A stretch of 64,000 bases of DNA from Lithospermum erythrorhizon (lineage: Eukaryota; Streptophyta; Magnoliopsida; Boraginales; Boraginaceae), in assembly GCA_019722365.1 (NCBI GenBank), contig JADFUC010000516.1:248001-312000 (forward strand), written 5' to 3'. This document shows, in pieces, positions 14,601 through 25,212 of this stretch (its first letter is position 1; every line of letters starts with the position of its first letter). The notes below the pieces were generated by a model. The model did not search any database and was not told the DNA's origin. It worked only from the letters and a program-made list of their open reading frames with translations. Both the position numbers and the translations under genes were made by a program.

Positions 14601-17600
14601 GCGTGATTCATTATGAAATATGATATGATTACGTGATTATATTCTCGCTGGGCGCCAAGACACAGGCAATAGCTCGAACTCCCAACTTATATTTCTCGAT
14701 TTCGTATTCTTTGGCGACTGCTAGAGCTTCGCGGCCCTGGCTTAAGACTTTTGGTATGCTTGCGGGCCTTGTCGGGCGGTTGTGTTTGATTACTTATCGC
14801 GACGGTTTAGCCGCGCTGGATATCGCTTCGGGGAGTGCAGTAGTTGCTATCGAAAGCTACAGCTTACGCATTTACTGGCGCGACTTGTGCACGTGATCAC
14901 CTATGTCGATGATTAAGCCAAAGCGACTCTCCTTCCTTTGGCAGGATACGAGACGCGATTGGCCTTATACTTATATGTTAAATGGGAGATCTATCACACT
15001 ACATGCCATCAGTTGATGTCATTTATATCAGATAATGTATAAATGTGAGATCTATTGGTCACTTTCACAAGTGCTACATTGCCGACGTTGGCCTTTATAC
15101 TGGGTATATTATCGGGAGATCTATTGTCACTACATAGTATCGTTGATGTCAGTCTTATACTACAAGATAAGCGCAAATGTTATTAATGATTTATCTATTC
15201 AAAAGTATAGACTGACGGGAAGATACGCTTATTGGGAGTATTGTATATCAGGGAGATACGAGATGTAAGGCGACGACTCGTAGTTATATTGCTGGCGTCT
15301 CTATGATTTCATTTGAATGTTTCAGGTACCTTATCGTAGACCTTCTATTATATCTTAACATGTTATGCCCGAGACCTTTCTTTAATCTTATTGTATTTAA
15401 TTTATTATAGAATTCCTTATATATATATAATGATTTATTCATGCTGGGCTATTATATTATTGTCTATTTCTGCTCGCTTTGTAAAGCTTCACCCCTGCGC
15501 ATGTTTACTAAGCTCAAGGGGTTTACACTCCCTTTTCGCTATTAAGCTATTTTCTATTTCAAGGCGAAGCCGACAGACAAGGCTGAGCTGCGAGGCTGTC
15601 AGAAGTTGTTCGAGTGGCTAAAGTGAAGATCATGGGTAAGAGATCCGGGGCCTCATTTTCATGCTATTGTCAACTGCTTTTTGATTGTTGTACCTTATTT
15701 TCAAACTTTAGCCTTGCCAAGAATTATTTCCGTATTCTGAATACAAAGATATTCTCCGATTGTGTTTCGCTTAAGACACGTTTTTTGGGATACGTTATAT
15801 ATAATACGGGCGTCATTGCTGGATATCAATTGGCCTGATTTTAGAATTTTAACCGTTATTATTTCGGTATCATTAAATTAAATCAAATTTTTGACGAACG
15901 GTGCTTTTTAAACCGAATACCCATCGGCTCGCGACTCGCGTTCGATTATAATGATTCTCACTCACGGGCGTCAATTCGGGCGGGTCGTTACAACGGGCGG
16001 GGAACAACGACCCAACATATACAAGAAACAATCGACCTATCAACCGAGCAAGAGTCCAATAATATTGTACGAAGATAACGCCAGACGTGTTACTCAACGG
16101 CTAGCGCTTATCAAAAGCCGATGTAACCAAACACATCCCCAAAGCTTCTTTTATTCACTTAACTCGAAAGCAAACAAAGAGTAGATATCCAAAGATATTC
16201 ATTCACGTGATAAAGAGTTGCATCTTCACAGCCGCACTTCCTACGCCGCCAAGACGCTCGCAGACGAACGCCGCCTCGGCATCTTTGAGGACCTTACCCC
16301 GCTTGATCGGCGAAAGATAATACAGACTCTTTTCCCATGGCGGTTTTGTCCCACTCGATTTTTCCTTATGGTTTTTAAATGACGCAACACGTTGCCTCCA
16401 GCTTATAAATGTTTGATATTTCAAAGGGGGAGTGTTATAGAATTCAACATATAAATAGTAGTGTTGAAATATGTGTTGAAATATGGGAAAAGTAATAGTG
16501 TTTTGTAGGGTGAATTTTGCACTATAAATACCCCCCTTCCCTGTAAATAAAAACGCATCACGTAAAAATATTCTCCATTATCTGCTTTTAATTTTCCGTT
16601 TCTTTCCTAATAAGGGTAAGAATAGATAATAGATAATAGATATAAGAAGTAGTAAGAATAACAATAAATAATATCAGATACTGTTTTCCATTTAATATAA
16701 TTTATTTTATAACATATCTATATACTACTGTAATTATTAAATGTAGAGCGGATATTTGAAGAAGAAATTCCAGACTAGAAGTAATCGGCTTTGTATGAGT
16801 CAGCTTCTCCATTAACATTTTTTGCATTGGGCTCTCAATCAGATGATTATAGTAATCTTTTATTTTTCAAAAAATAAAATAAAAATAAAAAATGTATCTA
16901 CATATAATTTAATAATAATAAAATACATTTCATGTCACCCTCGTTATATAATATTTTATTCATGCAATGATAAATTTAATGCACCTACCAGGCCACCACC
17001 AACAATAATGTAATGATACAATAATAGTAGTATGTAGTAATAAAATATTGACTCACCTTGTAGCTGCCATCACAAACACTTTGAACTTCTTCTGATCAGA
17101 ATTCTCAGATAACACCTTCATCAATATCCAATAAACTAATTAACCACCAATATTAATAATAGAAAAAATAAGATTAAAAATGATTGGATGATGAATTTAC
17201 TACCAGTATATATATTAAATTCATATGAGGCTTAAGGTATTGTTTTGTAACAATAAATGAAGAATATAATAATGTAAAAATTAAGCTGACCTGAGAAATC
17301 AACTCTGGAGCTAGCTTCCAATGGAAAGCAAAGTATCCAAGAATACATTTATCAAATTCCTCCACAAGCTTCACATACAAAGCTTCAGCTTCATTTTCAC
17401 TTGAGAAATACTCATACACATTTTCCTCACAACCTTTTGACCTCTTAATATATTCATATGCTAACTTGCACAATTGGGGACACTCATTTGCATCTTTTAA
17501 TCCCAACTGCGTTGCTACAAAAATCACCCAATTCCATCAAAATAGATTTTTATATAATTTAATTCTCAACATAAACTAACATCCAATTAATCAAACCCCA

Positions 17601-18140
17601 CCCCTAATAAAAATTGAATATTTAATCTTGTTTAGCGCGACATTCTTTACCACTAAACCAATTCGATAAAATAAATTATTATATAATTTAATTCTAGCCA
17701 TAAACTTATATCATATACTTATCTAACCCCGCCCTTACAAAAAAAATTAATTACTAAAACCAGTTTAACATTCTTAACCACTAAACCAATTCCATATTCT
17801 TTAAAACTTACCGACATAATGGGAGAATCTCTCGACACGACAAAGACGACCGGATTCGGATTGGTCTAAATGAGGAACAAGATCATCATGTTTTGAAGAA
17901 GGTTTGGATGATTTCTTGTTTAGATACTGCATGACTAAAGCAGTAGTAGCAACTGAGATGAGTCCAAATGAAGCAGCTGATGCAAGAATGTGTACCACTT
18001 TGGAATTGCCATCTACCAAAAAAATGAGTACATATAAATATATATAAAAGATGAAATAGTGGACAAATAAAATGAAACAAAAGAAAGGATTAAAGTCGTT
18101 CAAATAAGGGGTACTTAGTTGCTTACTAACCTTGATGCAT
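4805..18140 (-). CDS. P-loop kinase with zeta-toxin-like domain, membrane-anchored
   Basis: Nine exons join in frame to 515 codons including stop. From the 5' end they are 18131-18140, 17812-18012, 17291-17514, 17057-17115, 6547-6768, 5830-5959, 5408-5718, 5168-5312 and 4805-5047. All junctions are GT-AG and the phases agree. The ATG at 18138-18140 is followed by a 10-base first exon. Residues about 8-33 form one hydrophobic segment (ILASAASFGLISVATTALVM), a probable membrane anchor. The Walker A motif GGGMGAGKST lies at 222-231. IMDGT (about 306-310) is the strand typical of zeta-toxin-like and related small-molecule kinases. The family is conserved in land plants as 'P-loop NTPase, zeta toxin domain'; its substrate is not known to me. 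In bacteria the fold phosphorylates UDP-N-acetylglucosamine, but that should not be carried over. Intron 4 (6769-17056) is swollen by retrotransposons. The plant-wide kinase identity is firm, the exact function open. Confidence 0.85.
6082..6153. repeat. 36-bp perfect tandem duplication in intron 5
   Basis: The unit at 6082-6117 is repeated exactly at 6118-6153, inside the intron between exons 5 and 6 of the zeta-domain kinase gene. Confidence 0.9.
6769..10593. other. Proximal part of the 10.3-kb intron 4, AT-rich
   Basis: This is intron of the minus-strand kinase gene. It is mostly AT-rich DNA without coding signal. Near 7920-8035 a short phrase of the type CAACATCTTCA..AATTATATAAAA is repeated three times. 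A GC-richer patch at about 8440-9060 looks like decayed repeat DNA, but I cannot name its family. A 20-base direct repeat (ACGGATGATGTATTAGTATA) occurs at 10351-10370 and 10460-10479. Confidence 0.5.
8647..8674. repeat. (AC)n microsatellite
   Basis: Uninterrupted AC/CA dinucleotide repeat of 14 units. It produces a meaningless alternating Cys-Val open frame on the minus strand. Confidence 0.98.
10594..10845 (+). repeat. 5' LTR of the intron-4 Copia element
   Basis: It shares about 250 bp with 16433-16690, including the phrases TATAAATAGTAGTGTTGAAATATG and TTTTGC(A)CTATAAATA, the latter a likely promoter. A short sequence loosely like a tRNA-Met primer-binding site (TGCTATCAACACGA) follows near 10840. 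The right limit is approximate. Confidence 0.75.
11260..11480. repeat. Diverged short repeats in Copia internal region
   Basis: The phrase ATGGACATAA(A/C)TAAAATTCA occurs about four times between 11264 and 11390. TATTATTGATAAATTTTCATAC occurs twice near 11410-11480. No coding signal is visible around them. Confidence 0.6.
13390..15992. mobile_element. Probable Gypsy-type solo LTR nested in Copia
   Basis: The Copia RNase H coding region stops near 13365 and resumes near 16015. The 2.6 kb between has a different composition, no coding continuity, and ends GGGTCGTTACA at 15982-15992, a common 3' end of plant Gypsy LTRs. No gag or pol is seen inside, so I read it as a long solo LTR or LTR remnant. 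The left boundary lies in an A-rich tract near 13390 and is uncertain. I could not confirm a target-site duplication. Confidence 0.55.
14985..15250. repeat. Imperfect tandem repeats inside the solo LTR
   Basis: Two to three diverged copies of a unit of about 70-100 bp share GGGAGATCTAT..TCACACTACAT, GTTGATGTC and CTTATAC. They lie within the Gypsy-like LTR. Confidence 0.6.
16433..16690 (+). repeat. 3' LTR of the intron-4 Copia element
   Basis: It matches 10594-10845 after a polypurine tract. Compared with the left copy it carries a local 14-base duplication (TGTTGAAATATG appears twice) and several substitutions, so the insertion is not recent. The right end is approximate. Confidence 0.75.
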
Positions 18141-18299
18141 GATGGGAAGTGCCCAATATAGTTAATGGAAATGAGAAAGGAAGAGTTTGAGAAAGTCCTT
18201 TTTGATAGACTATTAATTTAATTTGTTGTGAAATTGCAAGAAAGAAGGTGGTTGATAATGGAAGGAATGGTCATACACTCGTAGTTTATATATGGCTAA

Positions 18300-18690
18300 A
18301 TTTCATACAACCGCCTGAAATAACGAAATCATGTTAAATAGGTACTTGAACTATTCAACCTTTCAAATAGGTATCTGGACTGTATTTTTGGCACCTAAAC
18401 TTTTCAAAATCGTAACACCTATACTTTTCGAAATTAAAATTAGCTTTTAGGAAAACAACATCTAAATAACTCACCCACCCCTCTAACTAACCCAACCACA
18501 CATAATTCTTAACTCATCCATTAAATTTTAATTAATTAAATAAAAATAAAATAAACACAACATCTTCAATCTTACACCTTACCACCCCTACCCCTCCCCC
18601 CAAATTATCAACTTTGATTCATTTCCTGAAAATGTTCATTTCTGAAAATGTTCATTTTCTGAAAATATCAGGCTAACCAATGAATAAGTT
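18300..18690. repeat. Dispersed AT-rich repeat
   Basis: The phrases about AAATAGGTACTTGAACTATTCAA and a C-rich block (CACCCCTACCCCTCCCCCC) recur, diverged, at about 49425-49720, and a C-rich block also at 58740-58800. This suggests a non-autonomous repeat family present several times in the window. It lies just upstream of the zeta-domain kinase gene. The class was not determined. Confidence 0.45.
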
Positions 18691-20470
18691 GCAGGTCATT
18701 TTCTAAGAGTGTACAATGATCCCTCATCACTTGTTCGTTGTAGGTCCAATGAATAAGTTGAAGTGTTGAACCTCGGGATGTACTTCCCCATGATGTTCTC
18801 CCCAAACCTTCGTCGACCTATGGCTATTTCGGTTTGCTTCGTCTTTGGCGTCTTAGAAGAGTCGGTAAAATGTTTGCAAGGTAAATATTTTACACCTTCC
18901 TCTATATTTAGCCAAATGTTTGTGATTTCCTGTGTAGAAAAATCCACCATACTTTGATCACTATCTCCTCTTGGTTGTATTATATAACTACAACTTTATA
19001 CAAAGGTCATCCTTGTATGCTGATCATCGTCTCCTTTAAATTGTTGTAGGCTGGAGAAAGACAGAAACTACAGTTACTTTTGGGTTAGATGTTCAAAGCT
19101 TATTTGTGTAAATGATGATGTGTTTATTTTATTTTTATTTAATTAATTAAAATCGAGCCGAATGCAGCCAAGAATTATGATTGAAGTATTAGAGCAAGTA
19201 TGCGAGTTTATTTTGATGTTGCTTTCCTAAATCGACTTTTTAAAATCGATTTTCATTTCTAAAGTATAAAGACATGATTAAAGCCTATATGTAATACGCT
19301 TTTGTATTTAATTATTTAAAAGCTAATATGAAAGGTTTATTCAAATAATTCAAGTACTGCAAGGCATATGAAATTTAAATTTCTTTATCTATTTATAAAA
19401 GTCATATGTCTTTTGGATGACCTTTGATACTTGGTTGGAATAATAGTGGGGTTCAACTAATTGGCTTGATGACAAAGAATATAATACTCGTGATTCATGG
19501 GTGATACAGTGAGTTTATCTTTATTGAGATATTCGGGATCGATCAGTTTGTTTGCTGGAGACATAAGTTTATCATTATATTCTTTTTCCACCAAAACTTT
19601 TTTACATAAAATCAAATGGAGCTGGAGTTAGAGATGATACTTTAATGAAAAAGTTTCGCTTCACAAAAATTATATATAAGAAAATAGGTTCATGCATTGG
19701 TCAATCCCATGTGGAGTCAACCAAATTTTGTCAAAGAAAGCCAGTTCAGCTGGCCATTCTATTCTCAAGCAGACCGAACCTATAGCTGCGCCACTAATCT
19801 CGCTAGATTCAATTTCTTTCTATATAGAGGCCGCTTACTAAGTTATTCTCAACTTATGTTTATTACCCTAACTTATAAAGAGGGCCACTTATAAGTCAAT
19901 AAATTTATTTTAATTTCTGCAAGATAACTTATACTCTATCCAATCCTATTTTAATCGACTTTCTGATATCGGCAGAATATTTGGTCTCTAATTACTTTTT
20001 AATTATATTATTCAAAAAAATTAATATTATGAAAGTATTTTAAAAGACTAATCAAATTATATAAACTTTATATTTTTTAGAATGCTTTAATAATTAATAA
20101 TCGATTGGGTTTCAAGCTCTATTTCAAAAAAAGCTCAAACGACAATTAAAGTTTCGACGGAGTGAAAGAAGTCAGAGGGAAAAGGCTTTGAGTTGTAGAA
20201 AGTTAAACGAATTTATAAAGACATCTCATTTATATCATCTTTTTATCTCTTTTACGAGTATAAATAAATTAATAATTTAATATTTAAAAGAATAAAAATA
20301 ATTATAACTAAAAATTCGTGTTTTTATGACTAAACATATAATATATTTTTTTTCAATGAAGAGTAAAATACTAAAAAATTGGTATAATTAAAAATTGTAT
20401 CTTTAGGATTATTAAATAAAGGGTAAATAAGGTATAAAGTTAAGTATTGAGGGTTAATGAAATAAATTAC
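18690..20470. other. Intergenic, no gene recognised
   Basis: There are only short open frames on both strands (84 and 64 codons at 18696-18957) without known motifs. The DNA is mostly AT-rich. The 5' flank of the kinase gene lies to the left of this block. Confidence 0.4.
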
Positions 20471-20472
20471 TT

Positions 20473-22470
20473 GTGTTGGAAATATGAGATATTAAATCTC
20501 ATAATATGCCCGCTGAACAATGGATTGTGCCAACCAATTCTATGATTAATTAGAGGTTCAAATAATATAAAGCCGTATATACGCTCGATTGCTCAACAAT
20601 TGACATATTAGGATTAACTCGCATCGACAGTGCCATGCATTTAATTTACTGCGTCTGCTTCATAATCTATATATTAATACTATGTTCGGTTACCTATGTA
20701 AATTAATATATTACTCTTGTCGACGAGCTTAAGAGGGTCACACACCACAACACGATCAAACTATAATACTATTATAACTTTCCTGCATTTGTGCCGAACA
20801 CGGCTAAAAGATTCGAAAAATCAAATTCGACCAGAAGAGGCCTGCCAGGCGGTGGAGAACGGGATAGAATCCGGCGAGATTTTTCCGACTTTAAGTGTCA
20901 GCCTATAACAATACCAACCCCTCACAAATTATTTGCTCCAATTCTTCCAACTAAGCTGGTAATTCTCTCATCTCCTCTCCACCGTAGCGTCTCGATCGAC
21001 TTCCCTTAGGAACAAAATAGTTTCTTTTCTTTTATTGTTTCGCTTTTCACTTTAATTGTTCTAAAGAAACTAACTGGCATTTGATCAATCGCGGTCAATT
21101 ATTCTGCAGACAACCTACTTTAGTTGTTCGAGCCTCCGACGACCTAATTGCCAACCACAAGCGCCAGAAAGACATACTTAAATCTCTCATTAAATTGTTG
21201 TTTTATAATCTCAGAGAGTTCTCTGCAATTAGTTAGATAATTGTTATTTATTTTTATTCAGAGGAAGCTTTTCTTGTCACAAAAGGATCTACATCGGTAA
21301 GATTCTATCAAGATTCGGGTATGATTCTACAAAGCCTATTTATTTTCTAAGTTTCTAACGCATATTTATCGGTGGCATTTGGTGACTCAAGTCGCCCTGG
21401 GTTATCAAAGAAGAAGATGTCCTGTGTTCCTGCTAGTGCAAATTTAAGCTCACGCATTTACATACCTACACTGGGACGGATTCTGACATATCAAGTTAGC
21501 CATAGTCCCACCTGAAAGCCCTGAAAGGAGCATCAAAACTGTAAAGATGATATTTAGATATCTCAAAGATATCTGACGCGGGTCTCAGCTTATGATATGA
21601 TAGTGTATTATTCTAGGATATTCCCGATTCTGACTACGTTATACGCTGACACAGAAGATCGGGCTTGACTGGATACGTGTTTACTCGTGGTTCTCACAAG
21701 GAAGTCGAGTGGCTACTTTAATTTATTAATCTAATGATTTTGTATACTACTAAGGCAAGTATATGGCTTTGACAAGTGGCTAAACAAAAGAGAGATTTTA
21801 ATGGCGATTAATCAAGACCAGCTTATATAACGATCAAGCTACAAGTGTATCAGATAGTTTGCATAAATATGTTTGACCAAAGATCAAGTTCATTTAGAGG
21901 ACCAAACACATTGATACGAGATATCATTTCTGAGGAGCGAGAGGCAACATCTCGCAGAGTTACACTGCCACTTCATGTGATTCCCAGACATTCCTCAAGA
22001 TCTCGCATTATTACAGTTTTCTAATTATCTCGGGCACATCTCGTACTTCGAGTACATCCGCGCATCTCGGTTATTTGGTACTTCGAGTACATCCGCACAT
22101 CCGGGTACTCGGGTATATTTGTGAAATTTTTGGTTATCTATTTTTTGGGAGATCTTTTCCTTAGAATAATTCAAGCCGCGCGAGATTATTGAACGCTCTC
22201 GAATCGAGTTATGTAAAAGTCTCACATTTAAACTTCAAGTTAAAGATCAAACTTGGCTCTATAAAAAAGCCGCCTTACTTTCTTAGTTATTTCAACTAAG
22301 CAGCGACTTCCGCTATAATTAGTGTGAACCTCAACTATTCAAGAAAACTTATATAGCGTGGTCCTAGTAATTCTATTCCTGTAAATACAGAGATAATAAT
22401 TCATTATTTCGCCAGAAGTGATCTATACATCCTGAAAGATAGCTTTATTCATCTGTAATTTAGCCTCCAT
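20473..22470 (+). mobile_element. Degraded Copia fragment
   Basis: At about 21500-21790 a plus-strand frame with stops and shifts reads ERSIKTVKMIFRYLKD, then YSDSDY, then TGYVFTRG. These are the landmarks of a Copia RNase H region (FRYLKGT, GYSDSDFAG, TSGYVF). Upstream and downstream sequence with tandem short phrases (ACTTCGAGTACATCCGC twice near 22050-22100) probably belongs to the same element. I could not define its LTRs. Confidence 0.55.
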
Positions 22471-22479
22471 CTATTATAA

Positions 22480-23384
22480 ATAAATTTTTTGCTTGGCCAA
22501 GGCCTCATGACGGTTTGAAACACGTGTTTGGAATACCAGAAAATCTGATGCCTTTTCTTTAAAAATTTTACTTAATTTGGCCTCAGATCTTATTTCATTA
22601 TAACAAACACGTTGCTCGTTATAACATATTCTCACGTAACTTAACAATTATTTATCTTCAAGGAAGGAAACTCAACATAATTGAATGAAGAATTAAATTA
22701 TGTTTGATGTAATTGATAATAAATAATATTACCAACTTCCTGGTACTTTACATCCAAGAATCTTCACTAATAATTAACAACGAATGAGGACCGACTTCAT
22801 ATATTTAGGAAATAGATTTATAAACAAATTAATAAAATTGCTTACTCCATCCATGTATTTATGTTATGAATTCTATAATCGGTCGAATGAAAATTCAAGC
22901 AAATTCTTCCATCAAAATGAAATATAAACAATTTAACCTACCACCAATCTTCCAACCAATTAAGAACCATCATCAAACAAGATCTGGAAGATAGCAAAAT
23001 TCTTAATCCGTGGCTGCTTTCTATAGAAGCTAGTGAAGATGGAGATTGAAGAATATATACCCGTTGTAATACAGCGACTCAAACTGCAGTAGTGCAGTGT
23101 GATGTGACAAGATTTGATTATTAATACACCATACCATCAAACGCATATTCTTTTTTCGAATTCGACGTTTCGCTATAACATCGCTTAATTTGCGTCGACT
23201 CGAAAGAATTCTCAGAATGACATCGTGAAAGCCAACGAAAGACGCGAGCTGCGAGAAAACGCGCCGAAAAAGACATGCGACAGATATGTAAGCCACCATC
23301 AAATTTAATGGCACCACCTTAATAGCGGACAAAAATCTAAGGCCTTTCTCTATATATAAATGAGGATAGCTTGTTGAATTATTT
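22480..23384. other. Intergenic, 3' flank of MIR166
   Basis: AT-rich DNA. A 100-codon minus-strand open frame at 23030-23332 has no motif I know. It lies downstream of the MIR166 hairpin and may fall in the primary transcript. I do not call it a gene. Confidence 0.4.
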
Positions 23385-23515
23385 TAGGCACCTCGTTCCT
23401 TTGTTTGGGGGGAATGAAGCCTGGTCCGAGACCATTCTCTGAATATCATGATGATAATCATCAGATCAAAGAGTGGTTTCGAGCCAGACAGCATTCCCCT
23501 CAACACCTACCGAGT
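23385..23515 (-). ncRNA. MIR166: MIR166 precursor hairpin
   Basis: The minus strand carries the conserved mature miR166 (starts TCGGACCAGG, ends TTCATTCCCC) at 23409-23429 on the 3' arm. The matching miR166* type sequence (GGAATGCTGTCTGGCTCGA) lies at 23479-23497 on the 5' arm. Between them ACCACTCTTTGA pairs with TCAGAGAATGGT, and GATGAT with ATCATC, closing the loop near 23450. This gives one continuous stem of the usual plant MIR166 architecture. miR166 directs cleavage of class III HD-ZIP mRNAs (PHB, PHV, REV type) and so sets leaf polarity, meristem and vascular patterning. A TATA box lies about 130 bp upstream. The neighbouring genes give no further context. Identification rests on the exact 21-base match plus the star and stem, so I regard it as secure. 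Which MIR166 paralogue it is cannot be told. Confidence 0.95.
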
Positions 23516-23630
23516 CCCGATTGAGATTGATGGAAGGAAAAAGAAGCTTATAAATGGGGAGGATTAAGGAATGAAAGGCTACAGGGATGATACACTTCAT
23601 CATGATGATTTTGCCATGCAAAGTTCTTTA

Positions 23631-23638
23631 TTTATATA
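23631..23638 (-). promoter_or_regulatory. TATA box of MIR166
   Basis: The minus strand reads TATATAAATA here. It lies about 120-130 bp upstream of the MIR166 hairpin base, which would put transcription start near 23600. Position and sequence fit an RNA polymerase II MIR promoter. Confidence 0.6.
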
Positions 23639-24026
23639 CGTGAAATAAAAATGCCAGTGATAAAGATCTTGACTACTTTATTTATTAGTCTTCCTTGTGA
23701 AATGCATGTAGGATTTGCTTTCTGTTTTTCCTCCATCCTCTTTAGATTCAATATCATTGTTTAACTTTTACACTCAGTTATTGTGAATCTTAATTATTAA
23801 TAGGATATCTTTGGGATATATTTTTAATTAATGCATAGATTGCATCTTAAAATTAATTGGTATTAGATGAAGCAATAAAAGTCATATAAATAAACCACAT
23901 TGTATGATTTAACATGTTTAATGTATGTACTATGGATCATCCTTTATTAATACCCTCAGCACATATAGAATTCGGTTTTCCGGTGATCATGAAAACGAAA
24001 TCGAGTAACTAACTCTGATATCATGT

Positions 24027-24360
24027 TAAGAATTCATGATATCTTACCTCAAAAACAATTATTATTCGGTGAAGTAACTCATGATCACATAAACTAATGT
24101 AACATTTCATGGACTTTAGCATATTCAATGTGGAATGAATCCTCTTCTAATATATCCATGATGAAAAGTGATGTGAAATGGACTCTCACATATGAGTCGC
24201 TTCTTGGCATTGTCAACATAATACTTGACCATGAGTTGCAGTCATGGACCTCAAGAAATATTAGTCGAGGTACGAGAAAGGGCTTAGAGGCGGGAACAAG
24301 AATGAGTTTGATTGGAAATGTCAAAAGTAAATGTGGACAATAATTCACCTATAAGCAAAG
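24027..24360 (-). mobile_element. LTR plus primer-binding site remnant (Copia-like)
   Basis: On the minus strand an end CTTAACA is followed directly by TGATATCAGAGTTAG, a slightly altered form of the tRNA-Met primer-binding site TGGTATCAGAGC. The sequence above it, to about 24360, would be the LTR. No coding region follows. Short open frames on both strands of this block are incidental. Confidence 0.5.
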
Positions 24361-25212
24361 TCTTCCTTTCCATCTATTGACTGATAAAAGGAGAATGTAA
24401 TAAATAAAAGACAAATAAAGTGAAGAACAATTTACCATTCCTATTGAATCCCTAGTTAAATAATGACATGCTTAATACCTGCAATCTGCTTTGTTAATAG
24501 GGTGATTCAACTAATCAAAAGGTCATAGACTCGAGTTAAGGGGTATAAGTGAAGAACCAGTATTGATCCTCTTTAAAAACTATAATTATAATGTCTAATA
24601 ATTTTTTTTAAATCTAGCCGATGTATGAATTCAAAGAAGTGAAAATCGGCATACTAAGGGAAGTAATCATTAAGGCTTCTTTTCATTTAGGGAACAACTT
24701 GAAAAGATAACAATAATTCAGTGGCAAAATAAAAAGAAGCCTATCAATAAACAATGTTCTTTTCTTAGCTTAGTGATACTGTTAAAGATGATGTTATTCA
24801 CAAAACTAGATTTGCTTTATGTTTCTTTCAACAGAAGATCCAATTTGCTCTCGAGAATGACACATTTTATGAATGGTTTTGACTTAATTTGATCATATAT
24901 CAAAGCCCATTTACGTCGTAATTTCAAGATACATATTGTTATATTTTATCGGTGTCAAAATATATACTTTGTCATCACCATATCTTTGATTGATCATCAA
25001 CCAGAGAAGTAGGAAGTTCATCCAAGTTATTGTGATATAGATACTGAAGTACCTTTCGCCCTTTTCTGGAGGGGGGGAGAGAGCGGAATTTTCTTACACG
25101 ATCATCATAGGGAAACAGATAACTCGAGCTAAAAGTCGATATATATAACAGATAGTATTTGAAACAATGTCAAACTTTCCTGATGATTGTCATCCAATAC
25201 TGATCCAAAAGT
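24361..25212. other. Intergenic, 3' flank of allantoate deiminase
   Basis: No gene or repeat recognised. The 3' UTR of the minus-strand allantoate deiminase gene must begin here, to the left of its stop at 25213. Confidence 0.5.

Larger units (their letters stand above)
10594..16690 (+). mobile_element. Decayed Ty1/Copia element, nested host of another insertion
   Basis: Two matching ends begin TGTTATAGAATT (10594 and 16433). The second is preceded by a purine-rich tract, TTTCAAAGGGGGAG, at 16419-16432, as expected of a polypurine tract before a 3' LTR. Coding remnants are on the plus strand. At about 12955-13365 the reverse transcriptase tail and RNase H start (GALMYL, then GLFYPNNTKPALLGYGD) are visible with frameshifts. 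At about 16015-16400 the RNase H end follows (PIILYEDNA) before the polypurine tract. The two blocks are consecutive in a normal Copia polyprotein but are split here by a 2.6-kb insertion. The gag, integrase and most of the reverse transcriptase are missing. The element lies antisense within intron 4 of the zeta-domain kinase gene. Confidence 0.8.

Noticed and set aside
23030..23332. 100-codon minus-strand frame downstream of MIR166 as a peptide gene
   Set aside because: No recognisable motif, no start context support; it may simply lie in the primary transcript.
23425..23533. Plus-strand small open frame MKPGPRPFSEY.. resembling a secreted signalling peptide
   Set aside because: It is the antisense of the MIR166 hairpin; its composition is dictated by the conserved microRNA and star sequences.
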